From JAGVPT01 sp035505655 (GTDB lineage Bacteria > Bacteroidota > Ignavibacteria > UBA10030 > UBA8401), in assembly GCA_035505655.1 (NCBI GenBank), contig DATJQP010000100.1:1-64000 (forward strand): a stretch of 64,000 bases of DNA, written 5' to 3'. The position numbers were made by a program, and so were the translations under genes. Under the pieces are notes generated by a model. That model saw only the letters and a list, made by a program, of their open reading frames with translations. It did not search any database and was not told where the DNA came from. Below are positions 7,677 through 15,972 of this stretch, one piece after another; within the stretch, counting starts at the first letter, position 1; every line of letters begins with the position of its first letter.

Positions 7677-9101
7677 TTAGCGCTGAAGCAGCGAGGAGAA
7701 TTCCTTGATCGATTTCACTCCCAGAAATTCCGTTTCGAACCGCTTTCGCAGGTCGGCCTCGAGCGAGAATGCGGATTTGAGGGAGTCGACCGCGTCGAGC
7801 ATCTTCTTCATCACAAAAAGGACCTTGGCGCGGGTGTAAAAAGCCTCCGCGAACTGAGGGTTGATCTCGATACACCGGTTGAGTGCTTTGTGGGCCTCCT
7901 TCAGGTAGCCGAGCTCGAAGAGGGTGTCGCCGTAGTCGAACCATGCTTCGTAGTTCTTCTTGTCGAGCTGGACTACCATCTTGTAGCTGATGAGGCATTC
8001 CCGGTATTTCCCGAGATTGTATTCGACATCCCCCTTGGCGTACCAGAGCTCGGGGTAATCCCGGCAGATCTCAAGCGCCCTGTTGTAGTCCTGCAGAGCC
8101 TTCTTGTATTGCTCGAGAGTGTCGTAGCAGCTTCCGCGTCCGAAGAACGACTCGTAGTGCTCGTTATCGTACTTGATGGCCTGGGAGAAACACTTGATGG
8201 CGTCCTGGTAGTTGCCGAGCTCTTCGTGGGCGTTCCCCATGTTGTGCCAGGCCGGAACGTCTTTCGATTCGTAACGGAGGGTCTGCGAGTAGCACTCGAT
8301 CGCATCCTTGAACTTCCCCATGTTCGCGAAGGCATTCCCCCTGTTGTACCATGCGGCGCCAAAATCCTCCTTGATGGCGATGCACATGTCGTAGCTGTCG
8401 ATCGACTTCTCGTACTCTCCCATCCGATTGAGGACGATCCCCCGGTTGTACCAGGCGTTGTAATTGTACGGGTCGAGGTCGAGGTGCTCGTCGTAGCACT
8501 TGAGCGACTCGGCGAGCCGGTCCATGAAATCGTAACAGAACCCGAGCTCGAAGAGCGCGTCTCCGTTTTCCTTGTTCTCCCTGATGAGAAACTCAAAGAT
8601 CTCCGCCGCCTCCTTGTACTGCTCGATCTTCTCCAGCGTCACCGCTTTGTTGAAGAGCGCCTCCTCGCTTCCCGGCTCGATCGTGAGCGCCTTTTCGAAA
8701 CTTTCCAGCGCCTCGTCCACCCTATTGGCATTGTCCTGGGTGATGCCGAGGTTGATGTAGATCTCCGCCTCGTTCGGGTTGAGGCTGATAGCGTGTTCGT
8801 AGCACTCGATCGCCTCGTCGTAGCGGTACATGTTGTTGAGGATCATCCCCCTTCGTACCCACGCGTCGGAGCTGTAGGGGACAAACTCGATCAACTGGTC
8901 GGCAAAATGGAGCGCCTCATCGAACTTCTCCTGCTCGAAGTAGAAATCGACGATCTCTTCGAGAGCTTCGATCGTACGGATCCCGTTACCCCCCTTTTTC
9001 AGGATATCCTTGTAGCGCTCGATCTCCTCGCTGCGGTCGTTTCGCCGGGGTGGCTGGCCGCCTAGCTCGTCGTCGAAGTTTTCGGAGTCCAAGTGGGACA
9101 T
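7677..9101 (-). CDS. Tetratricopeptide-repeat protein
   Basis: A 474-aa protein made almost wholly of about 11-12 TPR units of 34 residues, with clear A/Y-G-A-Y-P spacing (for example AWYNRGNAFANMGKFKDAIE and AEIYINLGITQDNANRVDEA). The first about 35 residues are acidic and unstructured. There is no signal peptide, so it is probably a cytoplasmic scaffold. The ATG at 9101 was chosen; an in-frame TTG at 9140 lies inside the promoter. It is monocistronic, with a promoter at 9139-9167 and a terminator at 7613-7646. The partner is unknown. Confidence 0.9.
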   Translation of the reverse strand: MSHLDSENFDDELGGQPPRRNDRSEEIERYKDILKKGGNGIRTIEALEEIVDFYFEQEKFDEALHFADQLIEFVPYSSDAWVRRGMILNNMYRYDEAIECYEHAISLNPNEAEIYINLGITQDNANRVDEALESFEKALTIEPGSEEALFNKAVTLEKIEQYKEAAEIFEFLIRENKENGDALFELGFCYDFMDRLAESLKCYDEHLDLDPYNYNAWYNRGIVLNRMGEYEKSIDSYDMCIAIKEDFGAAWYNRGNAFANMGKFKDAIECYSQTLRYESKDVPAWHNMGNAHEELGNYQDAIKCFSQAIKYDNEHYESFFGRGSCYDTLEQYKKALQDYNRALEICRDYPELWYAKGDVEYNLGKYRECLISYKMVVQLDKKNYEAWFDYGDTLFELGYLKEAHKALNRCIEINPQFAEAFYTRAKVLFVMKKMLDAVDSLKSAFSLEADLRKRFETEFLGVKSIKEFSSLLQR

Positions 9102-9138
9102 GCCGGTGCTGTGGGTTCGTGGGGGGTTAGCTAGGTGC

Positions 9139-9167
9139 AATAAAACAAAAAAGGGGAGTTAAGTCAA
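9139..9167 (-). promoter_or_regulatory. Promoter of the TPR gene
   Basis: On the minus strand TTGACT (9162-9167) and TTTATT (9139-9144) are separated by exactly 17 bases. The -10 ends 38 bases upstream of the ATG at 9101. Confidence 0.65.
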
Positions 9168-9259
9168 GCACCCGGCACCCAAACCGCTAATTCGCAAGCC
9201 ATATCGAAGAAATCGCTAAACTTCAATCCCAAGTGAAGGACGTTTGGCCCTCTTGCGTA

Positions 9260-9288
9260 TTGTTTTTGAGGGGGTAATCAGCTATATT
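9260..9288 (+). promoter_or_regulatory. Promoter abutting the yggS start
   Basis: TTGTTT (9260-9265), a 17-base spacer, and TATATT (9283-9288). The -10 ends only two bases before the ATG at 9291, so the transcript would begin near 9295 and may use the second ATG at 9306. Confidence 0.55.
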
Positions 9289-9290
9289 CA

Positions 9291-10007
9291 ATGTTCAAGC
9301 CGCGAATGATTGCCGAAAACGTCAAAAATTTGAAGGAAAGGATTGCCAACGCCTGCCTCGCGGCCAGCAGGACTCCGGACTCGGTCTCCCTCCTCGCAGT
9401 GACCAAAACCTTCGGCGAAGGGAAGATCAGGGATGCGATCGGAGCCGGAATCTTCGATTTCGGCGAGAACTATGTTCAGGAGTTGACCGCGAAACGGGAA
9501 AAACTCCGCGACGAGAAGATCCGGTGGCATTTTATCGGCCACCTGCAATCCAACAAGGTAAAGTACATCGCCGATTGGATTACGATGATCCATTCGGTGG
9601 ACAATGATGGGGTCGCCTCCGAGATCGAGAAGCATGGATCGAGGCTGGGACGGACCATCAAGGTGCTGGTGGAAGTGAATACGTCGGCCGAGGCGACGAA
9701 ATTCGGGGTCAGACCGGCGGAAGCCGGCGGTCTGTTGCGGCGGATTGCCGGGCATCCGCACCTCGAGATCCAGGGGTTGATGACGGTCGGACCGTTCACC
9801 GACGACGCGGACGAGTCGCGCCGCTCGTTCAGGTTGCTCAAAAAGATCTTTGATGAGGTCAATTCCGCGGGGATTCTACCACGCGCGATGACGCATCTTT
9901 CGATGGGAATGTCGCACGACTTCCCGACAGCGATCGCCGAAGGAGCGACAATCATCCGCATCGGGACGGCGATATTCGGAGCCAGGGCTGCATCTCACGT
10001 CAACTGA
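9291..10007 (+). CDS. yggS: YggS/PLPBP-family pyridoxal-phosphate homeostasis protein
   Basis: A 238-aa single-domain alanine-racemase-fold protein. The PLP lysine is K39 in LAVTKTFG. Other family motifs are FGENYVQE, HFIGHLQSNK, EVNTSAEATKFG, the GLMT segment and LSMGMSHDF near the end, with IRIGTAIFG at the C-terminus. Family members bind PLP and keep vitamin B6 and amino-acid pools in balance, with no known enzymatic reaction. The second Met (9306, MIAENVKNL) matches the usual family start, and promoter placement favours it. divIVA follows after 11 bases; yggS next to divIVA is common in Gram-positive cell-division clusters. Confidence 0.95.
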   Translation: MFKPRMIAENVKNLKERIANACLAASRTPDSVSLLAVTKTFGEGKIRDAIGAGIFDFGENYVQELTAKREKLRDEKIRWHFIGHLQSNKVKYIADWITMIHSVDNDGVASEIEKHGSRLGRTIKVLVEVNTSAEATKFGVRPAEAGGLLRRIAGHPHLEIQGLMTVGPFTDDADESRRSFRLLKKIFDEVNSAGILPRAMTHLSMGMSHDFPTAIAEGATIIRIGTAIFGARAASHVN

Positions 10008-10018
10008 AGGAGGCATCG

Positions 10019-10546
10019 ATGAAACTGACCCCTCTCGACATCAAGAAGCAGGAGTTCAAGAAGGTCCTTCGCGGTTACGACCCGGTCGAGGTCGACTCGT
10101 TCCTTGAGATGATGTCGAACGAGTTCGCCGATCTCCTGAAGCAATGCAAGGACATGAACGACCAACTCGTCGAGTTCGACACACAACTTCGCGACTACCG
10201 GCAGATGGAAAAGACCCTCCAGCAAACCCTCATGCAGGCACAGGAGGCGAGCGGGAGGTCGATCGAGAACTCCAGGAAAGAGGCTCAGCTCATCATCCAG
10301 GAGGCGGAGTTGAAAGGAAACCAGCTCCTCGACAGGGCCAGGATGGATCTCATGAAGATCAAGGAGGAGATCTCGACCCTTCGTTCGCGAAAGGAGTCGA
10401 TCGTGAGCCGTCTCAAGGTGCTTCTCAACTCGGAGGTCGAGCTCATCAAGGCTCTCGAAATCGATGACGACGAGCTTGCGAAAGACCTCTCCAAAGGGAG
10501 CGGCCGGGAGGGGATTGAGATTGATGAGATTATCAAAAAACTCTAA
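10019..10546 (+). CDS. divIVA: DivIVA-family coiled-coil protein
   Basis: A 175-aa protein. The N-terminal DivIVA membrane-binding segment reads LTPLDIKKQEFKKVLRGYDP and VEVDSFLEMM. Coiled coil follows from about 28 to 130, with an acidic tail. DivIVA proteins bind curved membrane at poles and septa and recruit division or growth partners. The start is supported by a strong Shine-Dalgarno (AAGGAGG) ahead of the ATG. It is co-transcribed with yggS. A purine/pyrimidine-rich imperfect palindrome follows the stop. Confidence 0.92.
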   Translation: MKLTPLDIKKQEFKKVLRGYDPVEVDSFLEMMSNEFADLLKQCKDMNDQLVEFDTQLRDYRQMEKTLQQTLMQAQEASGRSIENSRKEAQLIIQEAELKGNQLLDRARMDLMKIKEEISTLRSRKESIVSRLKVLLNSEVELIKALEIDDDELAKDLSKGSGREGIEIDEIIKKL

Positions 10547-10551
10547 AAGAA

Positions 10552-10637
10552 TAAAGGAGACAGAAGAAAGTAGTAAGCAAAGAAAGTTCTGAATGCTAGG
10601 CCTGTCTGTCTACTTTCTACTTTGTTCTTTCTACTCG
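10552..10637. repeat. GA-rich/CT-rich imperfect palindrome after divIVA
   Basis: A purine-rich arm (about 10552-10588) faces a pyrimidine-rich arm (about 10604-10637). The core AGAAAGTAG (10565-10573) has its perfect complement CTACTTTCT at 10610-10618, and further AGAAAG/CTTTCT units can pair in several registers. A similar structure lies at 36607-36713. It may act as a terminator or RNA end-stabiliser. Confidence 0.6.
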
Positions 10638-10652
10638 TCTCCGAAATCAGCC

Positions 10653-11474
10653 ATGCCCCGCCTCCGCGAACAGATTGACGAAGCTATCAACTTCCTCCGG
10701 ACGAAGACCTCTGCCACGCCGGCGGTGGGGATCATTCTCGGGACGGGACTGGGAGGACTTGCGAAAGAGATCAAGGCCGAGGTGGTGATCGACTACGGCG
10801 AGATCCCTCATTTTCCGTTGTCGACGGTCGAGTCGCATCACGGGAAGCTGATCTTCGGGACGCTGAGCGGGAAGAGTGTCGTGGCGATGCAGGGACGCTT
10901 TCATTACTACGAAGGCTACACGATGCAGCAGATCACCTTCCCGGTCCGCGTCATGAAGTTCCTCGGCGTCGGAACACTCCTCGTCTCCAACGCCGCAGGA
11001 GGGATGAACCCCGACTTCAGGCGGGGAGATGTCATGCTCATCACCGATCACATCAACCTTCTTGGGGACAATCCCCTCATCGGTCCGAACGATAACAACC
11101 TCGGGCCGCGGTTCCCGGATATGTCGGAGCCGTACACGAAGGCGCTCATCGCTCTCGCGGAGAAAATTGCAGCCGATGCGAAGATCGGAATCAGAAAGGG
11201 AATCTTCGTCGCGGTCCCAGGTCCGAACCTCGAGACGCGGGCGGAATACAGATTTCTCCGGGGGATCGGAGCGGATGTCGTGGGGATGTCGACGGTTCCC
11301 GAATGCATCGTCGCCGTCCACATGTCAATGCGCGTGCTCGGATTCTCGATCATCACCGACGAATGCTTCCCCGATACGCTGAAGCCGGCGAAGCTTGAAG
11401 AGATTGTGGCGACTGCGATGGCGGCCGAGCCAAAGCTCACTTCGATCATGAAGGAAGTTGTCAAACAGTTGTAG
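10653..11474 (+). CDS. Purine nucleoside phosphorylase (trimeric PNP type)
   Basis: A 273-aa enzyme that phosphorolyses inosine and guanosine to base plus ribose-1-phosphate for purine salvage. Seen are the phosphate-binding GTGLGGLA, ESHHGKL, GRFHYYEGYT, NAAGGMNP and the ETRAEYRF/MSTVPE region of the PNP/MTAP trimeric family. The ATG at 10653 (MPRLREQIDE) is preferred. An upstream in-frame ATG at 10593 would add 20 hydrophobic residues from inside the palindromic region. Confidence 0.94.
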   Translation: MPRLREQIDEAINFLRTKTSATPAVGIILGTGLGGLAKEIKAEVVIDYGEIPHFPLSTVESHHGKLIFGTLSGKSVVAMQGRFHYYEGYTMQQITFPVRVMKFLGVGTLLVSNAAGGMNPDFRRGDVMLITDHINLLGDNPLIGPNDNNLGPRFPDMSEPYTKALIALAEKIAADAKIGIRKGIFVAVPGPNLETRAEYRFLRGIGADVVGMSTVPECIVAVHMSMRVLGFSIITDECFPDTLKPAKLEEIVATAMAAEPKLTSIMKEVVKQL

Positions 11475-11554
11475 ATGGTCCAATTGGTTGTGTCCTCAGG
11501 AGTTGTGAGCGTGGGTTTTCGCCTCATGATTCCCTTCCCATTACGAAATCGCCG

Positions 11555-14500
11555 ATGTTCAAAGAACTGACCGACAAATTAAGCTATTCCGAGCTCGAGA
11601 AAGAAATCCTCGCGTACTGGGAATCGAACAAGATCTTCGAGAAGAGCATCGCCTCACGAGACGGGAAACCCCGGTTCACCTTCTATGAAGGACCCCCGAC
11701 GGCAAACGGTCTCCCCGGCATCCACCATGTCATGGCCCGATCGCTGAAGGATATTATCTGCCGCTACAAAACGATGTCGGGGTTTCAGGTCCACCGGAAA
11801 GCCGGCTGGGACACGCACGGTCTCCCCGTGGAGATCGAGGTCGAAAAGATGCTCGGGATGAAGCACAAGGACGAGATCCTCGAGTACGGGGTGGAGAAGT
11901 TCAACGAGGAGTGCCGGAAGTCGGTCTGGAAGTACAAGACCGACTGGGAAACGATGACGCGGAAGATGGGGTACTGGGTCGACCTCGCTCACCCGTACAT
12001 CACCTTCACGAACGAGTACATGGAGTCGGTCTGGTGGGCGCTGAAGAAGTACTTCGACGGGGGGATGATCTACAAGGGGTACAAGATTCAGCCGTACTGT
12101 CCCCGCTGCGAAACGCCCCTCTCGTCCCACGAAGTTGCGCTCGGCTACAAAGACGTCAAGGACCCGAGCGTTTACGTGAAGATGAAAGTGAAAGGAGACG
12201 AACATACTTCCTTCCTCGTCTGGACGACGACCCCCTGGACCCTCATCTCCAACGTCGCTCTTGCCGTCCATCCAGAGATTGAGTATGTGAAGGTCGAGCT
12301 TCTCGCCGGCCAGGAGGGAGAGGAGAAACCGACGGGCGAATACCTCATCCTTGCAAAAGCACGGCTCTCCGTCCTGAAGGAAAAGTACAGGATCGCCGCA
12401 GAAATGAAGGGGAAAGAGCTCGCCGGAAAAGAGTACGAAAGGCTCTTCAATTACCATCAGACCAAAGAAAGAGGATGGTATGTTGTCGAAGCCGACTTCG
12501 TGACGACGGAAGACGGTTCCGGCATCGTCCACATGGCCCCGGCGTACGGAGAGGACGATTACCAGACTGGGAAAAAGTACGGCCTCCCGACGATCCACCC
12601 GGTCAACAAGTCCGGCGCCTTCGACGATTCGGTGACCGACTACAAGGGGAAATTTGTCAAGGACGCCGACGCCGACATCATCCAGGACCTGAAGTCGCGG
12701 AACATCCTCTACAGAAAGGAAGCGCATCTCCACAGCTACCCGCATTGCTGGCGCTGTTCTTCGCCGCTTCTTTATTATGCCAGGGATTCGTGGTACATCA
12801 GCACGACGAAATACGCCTCCCGGATGATCGAGCTCAACAAGGGAATCAACTGGATCCCCGCCGAGACGGGAGCCGGACGCTTCGGCAACTGGCTGGAGGA
12901 GAACAAGGACTGGGCCCTCTCGCGCGACCGGTACTGGGGGACTCCGCTCCCGATCTGGGTCTGCGATAAGTGCGGAGCGCAGAAATGCATCGGAAGCATC
13001 GAAGAGTTGCGGAAGGGAAAGAACTTCCCGAGCCCGGTCGACCTTCACAAGCCCTCGGTCGATCCGGTGACGTTCGACTGTGAGAAATGCGGCGGCACGA
13101 TGCGGCGGACACCCGAACTCATCGACGTCTGGTTCGACTCGGGGGCAATGCCGTTCGCCCAATGGCATTACCCGTTTGAGAACAAGGAGACCTTCGAGAA
13201 AGCCTATCCGGCAGACTTCATCTCCGAGGGGATCGACCAGACGCGCGGGTGGTTCTACACGCTTCACTCGATCGGGACGTACCTTTTCAACGCTCCGGCT
13301 TTCAGGAACTGCCTTGTCAACGAGCTGATCCTCGACAAGCAGGGGCAGAAGATGTCGAAGTCGAAGAAAAACACCGTCGACCCGTTCGTCCTCATCGGCA
13401 AGTACGGCGCGGACGCGACCCGGTGGTATCTCATCGGGAACAGTCCGGTCTGGCGGCCGACCCTGTTCGACGAAGACGGCATCGCGGAGGTGCAGCGGAA
13501 GTTCTTCAGTACGATCGTCAACACCTATTCCTTCTTCGCCCTCTACGCGAACATCGACAAGTTTACCTACGCCGAAGAGCGCATCCCCGTTGCGGAGAGG
13601 CCCGAGATCGACCGCTGGATCCTTTCGGCGCTAAACTCCCTCGTTGCCGCTTATGCGCGGCACCTCGACGGCTACGACATTACCAGGGCGGCCCGGAGCG
13701 TGAGCGACTTCACAATAGATCAACTTTCGAACTGGTACGTTCGGAGGAATCGCCGGCGCTTCTGGAAGAGCGAAAAAGGGAAGGACAAGACCTCGGCGTA
13801 TCAGACGCTCTATGAATGCCTCGTCGCCCTGACGAAGATGATGGCGCCGATAGCGCCGTTCCTCGCAGAGGAGCTCTATCGGGGTCTCAACGGCGTAACG
13901 AAGAAAGAGGAATGCGAGTCGGTTCACCTTTCCTACCTCCCGGGCGCCGAGGCGGGGGCCATCGACACGGAGCTGGAAGAGAGGATGGAACGTGCGATCC
14001 GCATCGTCGGGCTTGTCCGGGCAATGAGGATGAAATCGAATCTCAAGGTGCGCCAGCCGTTAAAGAAGATCATCGTCCCGATCTCGGACGAGGCTCAGAA
14101 GGCTTCGATCGGAAGGATGGAGGATGTCATCCTCGACGAGATCAACGTCAAGTCGATCGAGTATGTCCACGACGAATCGGACATCGTCAAGAAGAAGGCC
14201 AAACCAAACTTCAGGTCGCTGGGTCAAAAGTACGGCAAGCAGGTGCAGGTGGTGGCGGCAAAGGTGCGGGAGATGAGTTCCGCGGATATCTCCCTCCTCC
14301 AAAGAACCGGAGCGTTTTCAATCCCTGTGAACGGCGAGACCTTCGCGATCACGAAAGAAGACGTCGAGGTGCTTCACGAAGATCTCCACGGATGGATGGT
14401 CGAATCGGACGGCGGGATGACCGTCGCCCTCGACACGGAGATCACCGAAGAGTTGAGGCGGGAAGGGTTCGCGAGAGAGTTCGTCAACCGGGTTCAGAAC

Positions 14501-14719
14501 ATGAGGAAGGACGCGGGCTTCGACGTCACCGACAGGATCTCGGTCTACTATACGGGGACAGAGAAACTTCTCTCCGCCCTCGAGGGTCTCCGTGACTACA
14601 TCTCCAGGGAAACGCTCGCGGTCGGCGTCATCCCGACGCTTCATGCGGGCGAGTTTTCGGCAAAGGATGTCGTGAACGGGGAGGAGTGTGAAATCAGCAT
14701 CGAACGGGCGCGATCATAA
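11555..14719 (+). CDS. ileS: Isoleucyl-tRNA synthetase, type 2, with GxHH in place of HxGH
   Basis: A 1054-aa class I synthetase that charges tRNA-Ile. The N-terminal catalytic core has EGPPTANGLP followed by GIHH (55-58) where the HxGH signature should be, then the GWDTHGLPVEIEVEK segment. The editing domain shows VWTTTPWTL. The second signature KMSKS is at 599-603. The anticodon domain has NWYVRRNRRRFW. Length and motifs match the eukaryote-like IleS2 branch, which is naturally tolerant of mupirocin. The swap of the first and third signature residues to GxHH is described for hyper-resistant IleS2. The protein is intact and is the only ileS seen. A dksA-like gene and lspA follow. Confidence 0.96.
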   Translation: MFKELTDKLSYSELEKEILAYWESNKIFEKSIASRDGKPRFTFYEGPPTANGLPGIHHVMARSLKDIICRYKTMSGFQVHRKAGWDTHGLPVEIEVEKMLGMKHKDEILEYGVEKFNEECRKSVWKYKTDWETMTRKMGYWVDLAHPYITFTNEYMESVWWALKKYFDGGMIYKGYKIQPYCPRCETPLSSHEVALGYKDVKDPSVYVKMKVKGDEHTSFLVWTTTPWTLISNVALAVHPEIEYVKVELLAGQEGEEKPTGEYLILAKARLSVLKEKYRIAAEMKGKELAGKEYERLFNYHQTKERGWYVVEADFVTTEDGSGIVHMAPAYGEDDYQTGKKYGLPTIHPVNKSGAFDDSVTDYKGKFVKDADADIIQDLKSRNILYRKEAHLHSYPHCWRCSSPLLYYARDSWYISTTKYASRMIELNKGINWIPAETGAGRFGNWLEENKDWALSRDRYWGTPLPIWVCDKCGAQKCIGSIEELRKGKNFPSPVDLHKPSVDPVTFDCEKCGGTMRRTPELIDVWFDSGAMPFAQWHYPFENKETFEKAYPADFISEGIDQTRGWFYTLHSIGTYLFNAPAFRNCLVNELILDKQGQKMSKSKKNTVDPFVLIGKYGADATRWYLIGNSPVWRPTLFDEDGIAEVQRKFFSTIVNTYSFFALYANIDKFTYAEERIPVAERPEIDRWILSALNSLVAAYARHLDGYDITRAARSVSDFTIDQLSNWYVRRNRRRFWKSEKGKDKTSAYQTLYECLVALTKMMAPIAPFLAEELYRGLNGVTKKEECESVHLSYLPGAEAGAIDTELEERMERAIRIVGLVRAMRMKSNLKVRQPLKKIIVPISDEAQKASIGRMEDVILDEINVKSIEYVHDESDIVKKKAKPNFRSLGQKYGKQVQVVAAKVREMSSADISLLQRTGAFSIPVNGETFAITKEDVEVLHEDLHGWMVESDGGMTVALDTEITEELRREGFAREFVNRVQNMRKDAGFDVTDRISVYYTGTEKLLSALEGLRDYISRETLAVGVIPTLHAGEFSAKDVVNGEECEISIERARS

Positions 14720-14767
14720 GGAATTCCGGATTTCAAGTCACCTTTCAATCACACCGAAGGATCATTC

Positions 14768-15292
14768 ATGGCCAAGGGAGTTTCGCTGAAGAAAAAGAAC
14801 GCAGGAGATAAAAAAGGAGCTGGGACTATGACGACAAAGTCGAAGCGGAAGAAGGCTGCCCCGAAGGCGGCCGACAAGACGCTGATCAAAGCGGCGGGCG
14901 AAAAACGGCCGGTAAAGGTGAAAGGCTACGGCGCAAAAGACCTGGCGCGCTTCAAGTCGATCATCATGGACAAGAGGAAGGAGATCCTCGACGAGCTCCA
15001 GATTCTCAAAGAGAGCATGATGGATGTGACGACAGGGGAGTACGCGAACGAGAATTCCACCTACTCGATGCACATGGAGCAGGGAACCGACGCCATGGAG
15101 CGAGAAAAGACATTCATGTTCGCCTCCCGGGAGGGCAAGTTCCTCAACTATCTCGAGGACGCCCTCAAGAGGATCGACAAGGGGACGTACGGATTTTGCA
15201 CCGATTGCGGCAAGCTGATCGAAAAAGAACGTCTCGAAGCAGTTCCTCACGCGCAACTTTGCATCCGGTGTAAAGTAAAAAAGGGAAGGTAG
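14768..15292 (+). CDS. TraR/DksA-family zinc-finger protein
   Basis: A 174-aa protein. The first about 60 residues are Lys/Ala-rich and disordered. The middle is a coiled-coil hairpin (LARFKSIIMDKRKEILDELQ). The C-terminal zinc finger has four cysteines in GFCTDCG and LCIRCK. DksA-like proteins enter the RNA polymerase secondary channel to alter promoter response to ppGpp. The ileS-traR/dksA-lspA order is frequent in Bacteroidota-related genomes. The acidic coiled-coil tip of canonical DksA is not clear, so the exact subfamily is uncertain. Confidence 0.9.
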   Translation: MAKGVSLKKKNAGDKKGAGTMTTKSKRKKAAPKAADKTLIKAAGEKRPVKVKGYGAKDLARFKSIIMDKRKEILDELQILKESMMDVTTGEYANENSTYSMHMEQGTDAMEREKTFMFASREGKFLNYLEDALKRIDKGTYGFCTDCGKLIEKERLEAVPHAQLCIRCKVKKGR

Positions 15293-15326
15293 CAGGTCGT
15301 CGTCTTCATATCCAGGAAGCAAGTCC

Positions 15327-15938
15327 GTGAGAATTCTGTTTGTGACGCTCGCCGTGGTCCTCGGAGATCAGGCCACGAAACTGATGGTGAGAGGTTTTTC
15401 GATCCCTTCGCTGGGACTTAACGTCCCCGGCATTCCGCTCGGGTCGTCGGTACCGGTGCTCGGCGATTTTGCCCGCCTCACCTATATTGAAAACCCCGGG
15501 ATGGCCTTCGGTATCGACCTGGGGGGAAAGCTCTTCTTTTCCCTCTTCTCGGTCATCGCAAGCATCGGAATCCTCCTGTACCTTTACCGGATGCGGAACG
15601 AGCGTTTCCTTTTCCGTTTCTCGCTCGCCCTCATCCTCGGCGGCGCAGTGGGGAACCTTATCGACAGGGTCTTCTACGGGGTCCTCTTCAGCGACGGAAC
15701 TCTCTTTTACGGAAAGGTCGTCGATTTCATCGACGTCGACTTCTTCAACATCAACCTGTTCGGGTATCATCTCTCGCGTTTTCCCATCTTTAACGTCGCG
15801 GACTCTTCGGTGACGATCGGAGTCCTCATCCTCCTCATCTTTCACCGGAGTTTCATGAGCATCGAGGAAGGGGCTCATCAACCTTCGCTCGAATCCGCGA
15901 CCGCCTCGGCCGATACGCCTCCCAAATCCGGTTCGTAG
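15327..15938 (+). CDS. lspA: Lipoprotein signal peptidase II
   Basis: A 203-aa inner-membrane aspartyl protease that removes signal peptides from prolipoproteins. There are four membrane helices. The catalytic aspartates lie in GNLIDRVFYG/VVDFIDV and in FNVADSSVTIG. The conserved IENPGMAFG loop is present. The start is a GTG at 15327. The C-terminal about 25 residues are a polar extension. It would process the lipoproteins encoded at 4043, 47308 and 54860. Confidence 0.95.
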   Translation: MRILFVTLAVVLGDQATKLMVRGFSIPSLGLNVPGIPLGSSVPVLGDFARLTYIENPGMAFGIDLGGKLFFSLFSVIASIGILLYLYRMRNERFLFRFSLALILGGAVGNLIDRVFYGVLFSDGTLFYGKVVDFIDVDFFNINLFGYHLSRFPIFNVADSSVTIGVLILLIFHRSFMSIEEGAHQPSLESATASADTPPKSGS

Positions 15939-15972
15939 CTCCTCTCTTCCAATTCCCCGAGGGTCGCGTCCC

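Noticed and set aside
7650..9065. Plus-strand open frame of 471 codons
   Set aside because: Antisense to the TPR gene, low-complexity composition, and no ribosome site.
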